DNA of 8,675 nt from Candidatus Zixiibacteriota bacterium. GTDB lineage: Bacteria > SM23-81 > DAOVCL01. The stretch lies in the NCBI GenBank assembly GCA_030670005.1, contig DAOVCL010000077.1, positions 1 through 8,675 on the forward strand. The letters are read 5' to 3'. The notes beneath the pieces are model-generated. The model did no database searches. It worked only from the letters and a program-made list of their open reading frames with translations, and was not told where the DNA came from. The translations under genes were made by a program, and so were the position numbers. Shown piece by piece: positions 1 through 5,656 of this stretch (the first letter of the stretch is position 1; every line of letters starts with the position of its first letter).

Positions 1-69
1 ATCTATTTCTACTGCCTAAGGGTTGATAACCGATATGTCCAGTCTAAAAAGATGCTTTATCTGAAGTAA
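1..69 (+). CDS. 3' end of a secreted protein with T9SS/FlgD-like C-terminal sorting domain (partial)
   Basis: Frame 1 is open from the window edge to a TAA at 67-69 and encodes 22 residues, IYFYCLRVDNRYVQSKKMLY followed by LK. This matches the last strand pair of the type A sorting domain, usually G-(I/V)-Y-x-Y-x-(L/I)-x-A-G-x-x-x-x-x-K-K-M-x-L-x-K, and aligns with the ends of the two following genes (GIYLYRLKAGNFVSTKKAVI and GVYFCEIKAGKFSQTRRMIL, each plus two residues). Only this tail is visible, so the body of the protein and its function are unknown. The stop lies 18 nt before the next start, which suggests one transcript. The reading rests on a short peptide, but the match to the two neighbours is position by position. 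Confidence 0.82.
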   Translation: MYFYCLRVDNRYVQSKKMLYLK

Positions 70-73
70 AAAA

Positions 74-87
74 GAAAGGGGGAGAAG
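74..87 (+). promoter_or_regulatory. Ribosome binding site of the C25 peptidase gene
   Basis: A purine-only run (GAAAGGGGGAGAAG) directly precedes ATG 88 and contains GGGGGAG at 78-84, complementary to the anti-Shine-Dalgarno sequence. It supports ATG 88 as the start and lies wholly in the 18-nt gap behind the upstream stop codon, as expected for translation of a downstream operon gene. Confidence 0.75.
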
Positions 88-3000
88 ATGAAAGGCAAAA
101 CTGTGGGTATAGTCCTCTTTTTCTCTTTATTTTTTTTATCCTCACCATCAGAGGGGGAAACCCATCAAATTGATAAAGAGATCACCTTTGTTAGATCAGA
201 TCTTGAGGTAATAAAAGAAAAGGGATTTGACAAGGTTAGTCTCAGGGGATGTGACCTCAGCTCAAGGGTGGGGGAGCCACAACTGCCGGTAAGGCTCCTT
301 CATATAGCCCTGCCTTCGGGGGAGACGGTAAGGGGTTTTCGGGTTAAATCCTTTAAGAGGGTGAAGATAAAAGGCTCTTTCTATCTCTATCCCGTTCAAC
401 CTCCAAGGTTATTAAGTGCTCCAAGTGGGAAGGACGAGCCCATAGAGTTTGTAGCTCCCAAGGAGAGCATCTACCGGTCTGACTCTCCGTATCCAGTGGA
501 GGTGGTAAAGCTCCTTCACATCGGGGATATGGGAGGAGTCAAAATAGCCTCCTTTTTGGTCTATCCCGTGCAATATTTCCCCTTTCAAAGGGAGCTTTTG
601 TTTTATAGCTCTATTAAGATTTCCATTGAGCTAACCTCTATTCCCGGTGAGCCCAGGCCAAAGGCTCAAGTCAATCCCCTTATGGGGAGGTTAGTAAAGA
701 AACTGGTTTCCAATCCGGAGGACATTACCCTGAGAAAGGTAATAGGGGAAGGAGTCAAATCCTCCTTTTTACCTCCAGGTGATTATCAATATTTGATCAT
801 CACTGAAGATTCCTATGCCCCTTATTTTAAACCATTAGCGGATTGGAAGACGAAGAAGGGGATCCCGGCTGTGATTGTAACCACGGACTCGATCTACGCC
901 AACTGTTCTGGCCATGATTATCAAGAGAAGATCAGAAACTGCATCAAGGATACCCACCAAGATTGGGGAGTCACATGGGTATTGTTAGGTGGGGACACAG
1001 GTGTCGTCCCAGCCAGGATGGCTTTTGCCATGGATTGTGAGACCGGTAATCCTGCTGACAATGATATCCCCTGCGATCTCTACTACTCTGATCTTGATCG
1101 AACCTGGGATTTGAATGGGAATCATATCTATGGGGAGGTAGAGGACAGTGTGGATATGTTGCCAGATGTCTTCGTAGGTAGGGCCTCGGTGAGCAGTCAC
1201 CAGGAAGCTCAGGCCTGGGTCAATAAGGTCTTAACTTATGAGAAGAACCCACCCTCGGACTATACCCTTAACATGCTCTTTCTGGGTGAGATCCTCTGGT
1301 ACGATCCTTATACCGATGCAGGTGTAGGAAAAGACATGATTGATGATTGGTTTGTCCCCCCTCGGTTTGATCCAATTACCAAGTTATACCAGTCCCAGGG
1401 GAATGAGAACCGTTCGTCTGTGATAGCAGCTATGGACGAAGGACAGAATATCATCAATCATGATGGTCATGCCTGGTATACAGTTATGGGTGTAGGAGAT
1501 GGCTCCCTGCGAATCTCAGATATGGATAGCCTAAGCAACGGTCCGAGGTACTCCATTCTTTACTCCATAGGATGCTGGCCGGCTGCCTTCGACTATGACT
1601 GTATCGCCGAGCATTTCATCACCAACCCCAATGGTGGAGGGGTAGCCTTTATCGGAAACTCCAGATATGGTTGGGGATCTCCAGGGAATCCCGGCTATGG
1701 CTATTCGGACAGGTTCGATAATCAGTTTTACAGGTTCCTCTTCCAGGAAGACATCCACCATATTGGTGCTACCCTGGCCCTTCACAAGGTGTTCTATGTT
1801 CCCAGATCCCAACAGGAAAATGTCTACCGCTGGTGTGAATACGAGATAAACCTTTTGGGCGATCCTGAGATGCCTATTTGGACAGACCGCCTCAGGTCTA
1901 TGGAGGTCTCTTGCCCTCAGCAGGTGAGCATAGGGGAGAACACCTTTAGGGTCACCTGTTCTTATAGGGATGAACCTATAGATGGTGCTTTGGTCTGTCT
2001 GACCAACGATCAGGATGTTTATACCTATGGCGAGTGTGACGAAAGAGGGGAGATTGGGCTTAACTTTACCACCCAATCCACCTCTCCTATTAAAATTACT
2101 GCCACTGCCCATAACTATCTCCCCTTTGAAGACATAATTGAGGTAGCCACTGAAGGGCCGCAGGTAAGAGTGTGGAGGTGCTCCTTTTTAGAAGGTCCCG
2201 GAGGAAATTGGGATGGAGAGATCAACACCGGAGAGGAGGCACTGGTCAACCTCTCCCTAAGGAATCAGGGAGGTGAAAGAGCCGATTCCGTTCAGGCTTT
2301 TTTAACTACCTCTGATAGCCTGATTTTCATTTCAGACAGTATAGAAGAGTATGGGACTATTGGCCCTGGGGATACAACTGTTTGGAAACAGGCTTTTGCC
2401 TTTTCCCTCTCCCCACAGGCAGAAAATGGCCACGCCGTATTCTTTGACTTGGGGATAGAGGATTCTTCTGGAAACCAGTGGATGGAAACAATCTGTCTAA
2501 GGGTAGCCACTCCTGTTCTCCTTTACAGCGGTTTTTCCATAGACGATGATCTGGGAAATGGCAATGGGATAGCCGAACCTGGGGAGAGCCTTCAGGTGGT
2601 GATCGGGCTTAAGAATATAGGATTAAGTCCAGCCCGAGATGTTTGGCTTACCTTAACCAGCCAGGATAGGTTCATTCATATCTTGGATAGCCTGGGATTG
2701 GTCGGAGAGATCCCTCCTGATTCAGTGGCCGAGATTTCCTTGAAGATAAAGATTGACCCAACTACTCCTACTCCTCACCTCTCCCTTCTTGGCTTAGAGG
2801 CTGGTTGTGAGGGGATCTGTCCCACCCAAGATTGTCTTGTCCTTCCCATAGGCAGAATGGAGTTTGAAGATGATATGGAAGGAGGAAGTGAGAATTGGCT
2901 TCACGCAGGGGAGGGTGACCTCTGGCATATCTCGGAGAGGAGAAGCCATTCCGGGTCACACAGTTGGTATTGTGGGGAGGATAGCAGCGGACTATACCGA

Positions 3001-5001
3001 AACTCTATGGACTGTTTCCTGGAGCTACCCACTCTAACCCTTCCGCCTCAGGCCCATCTCTCCTTTTGGCTCTGGTATGAGACAACCAATTACGGAGTAG
3101 ACGGCATATATGTAGAGGCAAATGATGGCCAGGGATGGGAAGTGCTTGACTTCATTGGGAGTGGGGGAGCCTTAGACTCCTCTTTAAATATCGGCAACCC
3201 CTGGCTGGAGAACAGCTATGACCTATCCTCCTTTCCCACTGGAAAGCCCATAAGGATAAGGTTTAGATTTGTTAGCGATAACCAGGATTTTGCTGAAGGC
3301 TTCTACTTAGATGATGTGCGACTCTTCAGTGATCTTAGCCATCCAGATCGAAGAGTGGCCCTCTCGGGTTACAGGATTGATGATGACCGAGTGGGGGGTA
3401 GCTCAGGGAATGGCAACGGTTTTATAGATCCGGGAGAGGTCATAGAACTTCCAGTTTCGATAACCAATATTGGGGGGAGCTTGGCCTCAGGCCTGAGGGC
3501 TTTTCTTAGAACAAGGGATTCTCTCATAACCGTTGTAGATAGCCTGGTCTCATTTCCTGACCTTTTCCCTAATGGGTCTGCCCAATCTTTGGAGGCTTTC
3601 CTGTTTGAGGTATCCGAAACTGTTCCTCCTGACCACCCCTTCTACTTTTCCCTAACGATTGAAGACTCTAAAGGAGAGGTTTGGAACAGGACATTGATGC
3701 TGAGGTCCATCCAGCCAAAGTTCAGCATAGTATCGTTCTCCATCTCTGATCAGAGGGGAGGGGATGGCGACAACATACCTGAGCCAGGGGAGGTCTGCGA
3801 CCTTTGGGTGAAGGTAAGAAACTCTGGGGGGAGAGATGGTTTGAATATCTGGGCCAAGCTGAAATCAGGAAATCCGGAGGCGGAAGTTCGGGATAGCGTG
3901 GCTATTTTCCCGGATATTCCGGCAGACTCCAGCGGGGAGAACCTGATGCCCTTCAGCCTTAAATTGGGAGAAGAACCTTCAGAAATCAGTATTCCCTTAT
4001 TTTTGAGCCTATATGAAGGCCAAGGCTATTACAGAAGTTCACTCTCCTTAAGGGTGGCTCTTAAGTGGGGGAGGATGTTATTGGTGGAAGACGATGGCGA
4101 GGAGGAGAATTCAGAATCTTATACAGAAGTTCTGGATTCCTTAGGGGCGATTTATGATTGTTGGGACATCCAAGAGCAGGGGATTATGGACGGGGCTCTT
4201 TTAGCGAACTACCCAGGAGTTATCTGGTTTACCGGAGGACAGGCAGTCAATACCCTATCTGGGGTGGAGAGGGATCTCCTCCAGGGATACCTGGATAATG
4301 GGGGGAAGCTTTTTCTTACAGGCCGCTATATTCTGCATGAGATCTCCAATACCAGCTTCTGTTCCGGCTATCTGCAAGCTGATTCACTCACTTTCTTTAC
4401 CAGAAGTTATCATCTGGAAGGTGTCTCTGGAAACCCTGTCACAGATGGGCTGCAGGTTGATCTCGATCCACAATCCCAGCCCTTCAGTGGGGTGATCTCT
4501 CCTCTATCTCCGGCCTTTCCGGTATTTGAATACAAAGAGTTGAAAGCCGACTCTGCCTTGTATGGAGCCCTCGCCATAGATGGGAGCTATAAGCTCGTCT
4601 TTCTCTCCTTCGGTTTTGAGGGCATCTACCCCTTCACCAAAAGGGAAGAGACTATGCAGGCTGTCTGGCTCTGGCTTTGGGGGATCACCCACACCCCAAT
4701 CCAACCAGAGGAGTTAGTTCCCACGGCCTTTAATCTGGCCCAAAACTATCCTAATCCCTTTAATCCAGAGACTAAGTTTGAATATTCACTACCCTTTGGA
4801 TGTGAGGTGAAGCTTGAGATATACAACATCCTGGGCCAGAAAGTGGCTACCTTAGCAGATGGTCCCCAAGGCCCTGGTTACAAAACCCTTATTTGGGATG
4901 GAAAAGGAGAGGATGGCCAAAGGCTCTCCTCTGGGATATACCTTTACCGGTTAAAGGCTGGCAATTTTGTCTCCACCAAGAAGGCGGTTATCTTGAGGTA
5001 G
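88..5001 (+). CDS. Secreted gingipain-like cysteine peptidase (family C25), multidomain, with T9SS sorting domain
   Basis: Predicted exported or surface cysteine endopeptidase of 1637 residues. Visible order: signal peptide 1-23 (MKGKT, hydrophobic LFFSLFFLSS); C25-type propeptide about 27-230; C25 catalytic domain about 233-605 with LLGGD (299-303), DLYYSDLD (330-337), VFVGR (361-365), catalytic His461 in NHDGHAW and catalytic Cys496 in SIGCWPAAFD, 35 residues apart (33 in gingipain RgpB), then GGGVAFIGNSR and LLGDPEMP; gingipain-type Ig domain about 606-690; CARDB-like units at 690-805, 810-922, 1088-1209 and 1210-1326, each with an acidic Gly/Asn loop ending in GE (GNGNG at 823 and 1107); jelly-roll domain 923-1082 ending FYLDDVRL; glutamine-amidotransferase-like domain 1327-1531 (LLVEDDGEE, YLDNGGKLFLTGR); sorting domain 1546-1637 (QNYPNPFNP). 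No frameshift seen. Cleavage specificity cannot be read from the sequence. Family assignment is secure; export by T9SS is inferred. Confidence 0.95.
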   Translation: MKGKTVGIVLFFSLFFLSSPSEGETHQIDKEITFVRSDLEVIKEKGFDKVSLRGCDLSSRVGEPQLPVRLLHIALPSGETVRGFRVKSFKRVKIKGSFYLYPVQPPRLLSAPSGKDEPIEFVAPKESIYRSDSPYPVEVVKLLHIGDMGGVKIASFLVYPVQYFPFQRELLFYSSIKISIELTSIPGEPRPKAQVNPLMGRLVKKLVSNPEDITLRKVIGEGVKSSFLPPGDYQYLIITEDSYAPYFKPLADWKTKKGIPAVIVTTDSIYANCSGHDYQEKIRNCIKDTHQDWGVTWVLLGGDTGVVPARMAFAMDCETGNPADNDIPCDLYYSDLDRTWDLNGNHIYGEVEDSVDMLPDVFVGRASVSSHQEAQAWVNKVLTYEKNPPSDYTLNMLFLGEILWYDPYTDAGVGKDMIDDWFVPPRFDPITKLYQSQGNENRSSVIAAMDEGQNIINHDGHAWYTVMGVGDGSLRISDMDSLSNGPRYSILYSIGCWPAAFDYDCIAEHFITNPNGGGVAFIGNSRYGWGSPGNPGYGYSDRFDNQFYRFLFQEDIHHIGATLALHKVFYVPRSQQENVYRWCEYEINLLGDPEMPIWTDRLRSMEVSCPQQVSIGENTFRVTCSYRDEPIDGALVCLTNDQDVYTYGECDERGEIGLNFTTQSTSPIKITATAHNYLPFEDIIEVATEGPQVRVWRCSFLEGPGGNWDGEINTGEEALVNLSLRNQGGERADSVQAFLTTSDSLIFISDSIEEYGTIGPGDTTVWKQAFAFSLSPQAENGHAVFFDLGIEDSSGNQWMETICLRVATPVLLYSGFSIDDDLGNGNGIAEPGESLQVVIGLKNIGLSPARDVWLTLTSQDRFIHILDSLGLVGEIPPDSVAEISLKIKIDPTTPTPHLSLLGLEAGCEGICPTQDCLVLPIGRMEFEDDMEGGSENWLHAGEGDLWHISERRSHSGSHSWYCGEDSSGLYRNSMDCFLELPTLTLPPQAHLSFWLWYETTNYGVDGIYVEANDGQGWEVLDFIGSGGALDSSLNIGNPWLENSYDLSSFPTGKPIRIRFRFVSDNQDFAEGFYLDDVRLFSDLSHPDRRVALSGYRIDDDRVGGSSGNGNGFIDPGEVIELPVSITNIGGSLASGLRAFLRTRDSLITVVDSLVSFPDLFPNGSAQSLEAFLFEVSETVPPDHPFYFSLTIEDSKGEVWNRTLMLRSIQPKFSIVSFSISDQRGGDGDNIPEPGEVCDLWVKVRNSGGRDGLNIWAKLKSGNPEAEVRDSVAIFPDIPADSSGENLMPFSLKLGEEPSEISIPLFLSLYEGQGYYRSSLSLRVALKWGRMLLVEDDGEEENSESYTEVLDSLGAIYDCWDIQEQGIMDGALLANYPGVIWFTGGQAVNTLSGVERDLLQGYLDNGGKLFLTGRYILHEISNTSFCSGYLQADSLTFFTRSYHLEGVSGNPVTDGLQVDLDPQSQPFSGVISPLSPAFPVFEYKELKADSALYGALAIDGSYKLVFLSFGFEGIYPFTKREETMQAVWLWLWGITHTPIQPEELVPTAFNLAQNYPNPFNPETKFEYSLPFGCEVKLEIYNILGQKVATLADGPQGPGYKTLIWDGKGEDGQRLSSGIYLYRLKAGNFVSTKKAVILR

Positions 5002-5050
5002 AAAGTCAAGAGAGATACTTTGGGGTTTTAAAAGCGATATTTCCTGGTGT

Positions 5051-5090
5051 CTGAGTTCGGACTTTATAAATTAGGGAAGTAGTCTCTCAG
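5051..5090 (+). repeat. Imperfect hairpin downstream of the peptidase gene
   Basis: CTGAG (5051-5055) and GGACT (5059-5063) can pair with CTCAG (5086-5090) and AGTCT (5081-5085). This gives a 10-bp stem with one G-U pair, a 3-nt bulge and a 17-nt loop. No T-tract follows, so it is not a standard intrinsic terminator. It could be a 3'-end stabilising structure or chance. Confidence 0.35.
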
Positions 5091-5145
5091 AATTAAGGCA
5101 AATAGAGCTTCACAGACTGAAGAAAATGGATGATAGCAAAAGTAG

Positions 5146-5204
5146 GGGTTTAATTTATCGAACCCGCAAAGGGGAGTGAGTTCCGACAAGATCGGAGCCC
5201 CTGC
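5146..5204 (+). repeat. Two back-to-back imperfect hairpins
   Basis: The first hairpin pairs GGGTT (5146-5150) with AACCC (5161-5165). It abuts a second one in which GCA (5166-5168), GGGG (5171-5174) and TCCGA (5182-5186) pair with TCGGA (5192-5196), CCCC (5198-5201) and TGC (5202-5204), leaving unpaired segments mostly on the left arm. The asymmetry suggests decayed palindromes. The GTAGGGG...CCC form resembles nested palindromic repeats I recall from other genomes; this is memory, not a search result. A structured RNA element is the alternative reading. Confidence 0.45.
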
Positions 5205-5296
5205 AAGAGTTTACCTCGTTGGGTTGTATATACTGCCGAATAAGAAGAGTCACAACGTTTTTCTTGACCCCTCTTTTGTCCAGGTCTCTGTACTAC

Positions 5297-5330
5297 AAAC
5301 TTGCAAGATCTTGTTTTTTTGGCAAAGTTT
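5297..5330 (+). repeat. Inverted repeat enclosing a T-tract
   Basis: AAACTTGC (5297-5304) pairs with GCAAAGTTT (5322-5330), 8 bp with one bulged A. The 17-nt loop contains a run of seven T. The internal palindromes CTTGCAAG (5300-5307) and CAAGATCTTG (5304-5313) overlap. Because the T-tract is in the loop and not after the stem, a terminator role is doubtful; a decayed palindromic repeat fits better. Confidence 0.35.
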
Positions 5331-5395
5331 TTCAGGCTGCCTTGGCGAGAAGCGGTATATGTCAGGAGAAAGCTTGGGGTCTCAAGTATCTTTCT

Positions 5396-5443
5396 ATCCG
5401 TGAAATCTGTGGTTGTTATTTGCTTGCAACTCTGCTGGACTGT
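5396..5443 (+). repeat. Direct repeat copy 1, 48 nt (ATCCGTGAAATCTGTGG family)
   Basis: This segment aligns without gaps to 5542-5589. The first 32 nt match at 28 positions, sharing ATCCGTGAAATCTGTGG, and the last 16 nt match at 9 of 16. The copies start 146 nt apart. A partial third match (ATTCTGTGGTGAA) occurs near 5457-5469. The pattern suggests a dispersed non-coding repeat, not a gene. Confidence 0.7.
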
Positions 5444-5489
5444 ATAGTTCCATGAGATTCTGTGGTGAATTGTCATGATCTCCTTATCT

Positions 5490-5525
5490 ATTCGTGTAGA
5501 TTCGTTTATTCGTGTCATTCGTGTT
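5490..5525 (+). repeat. Tandem ATTCGTG array, four units
   Basis: ATTCGT occurs at 5490, 5500, 5508 and 5517. Three units read ATTCGTGT and the second is degenerate (ATTCGTTT). Spacing is 10, 8 and 9 nt, so the period is about 9. The array is followed closely by the second copy of the 48-nt repeat. Units this short and imprecise are not a CRISPR, since there are no spacers. Confidence 0.75.
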
Positions 5526-5541
5526 CCAGAGATTCAGTGAA

Positions 5542-5589
5542 ATCCGTGAAATCTGTGGCTCTTGTTTGGTTGCGGTTTTGCCGCGCTGT
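5542..5589 (+). repeat. Direct repeat copy 2, 48 nt, ending in small hairpins
   Basis: This is the second copy of the repeat at 5396-5443. Here the 3' part forms two adjoining small hairpins that copy 1 has lost or never had: GCGG (5572-5575) with CCGC (5581-5584), and GCTGT (5585-5589) with ACAGC (5593-5597) around a GAA loop. Better-preserved pairing suggests copy 2 is closer to the ancestral element (inference). Confidence 0.65.
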
Positions 5590-5643
5590 GAAACAGCACA
5601 ATGGCTCTTACATAATCAACCTAAAAACTTTCACAAACAGAAT

Positions 5644-5651
5644 GGAGGTGA
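5644..5651 (+). promoter_or_regulatory. Strong ribosome binding site fixing the start at GTG 5657
   Basis: GGAGGTGA is an essentially perfect Shine-Dalgarno sequence and ends 5 nt before GTG 5657. It overlaps the in-frame ATG at 5642, so that ATG and the further upstream ATG at 5462 cannot use it. This decides the start in favour of the GTG. Confidence 0.85.
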
Positions 5652-5656
5652 GTAGA

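Larger units (their letters stand above)
5002..5656. other. 655-nt non-coding gap rich in palindromes and repeats
   Basis: No convincing gene is seen here: open frames on both strands are short, overlap one another, and have no recognisable motifs or good ribosome binding sites. The gap holds imperfect hairpins at 5051-5090, 5146-5165, 5166-5204, 5297-5330 and 5572-5597, a tandem ATTCGTG array at 5490-5525, and two diverged direct repeats at 5396-5443 and 5542-5589. The stretch from about 5141 to 5600 reads as a patchwork of decayed interspersed repeats (inference). There is no clear terminator for the peptidase gene and no clear promoter for the next one, although one of each must exist here if the genes are not cotranscribed. 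Confidence 0.7.

Noticed and set aside
23..50. TTGATA ... TAAAAA with a 16-nt spacer as a promoter for the peptidase gene
   Set aside because: The sequence is fully coding for the conserved tail of the upstream sorting domain, and the next gene starts only 18 nt after the stop, so cotranscription is simpler.
985..2112. Open frames of 71 and 193 codons on the - strand inside the peptidase gene
   Set aside because: They lie opposite conserved C25 motifs, show no recognisable protein features and are shadows of the + strand coding sequence.
5264..5294. TTGACC at 5264-5269 as a promoter for the 786-residue protein
   Set aside because: No reasonable -10 element follows at 16-18 nt, and the site is about 390 nt from the start codon.
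5297..5332. Intrinsic terminator for the peptidase gene using the T-run at 5314-5320
   Set aside because: The T-run is in the loop of the best stem. The alternative CAAGATCTTG stem leaves no room for a stable loop, and the site is about 300 nt past the stop codon.
5150..5518. 122-codon open frame on the - strand and two overlapping + strand frames (5176-5403, 5219-5455)
   Set aside because: They cover hairpins and repeats, overlap one another on both strands, lack good ribosome binding sites and show low-complexity or unrecognisable translations.
5490..5525. CRISPR array
   Set aside because: The units are 8-10 nt and contiguous, with no spacers and no cas genes in the window.
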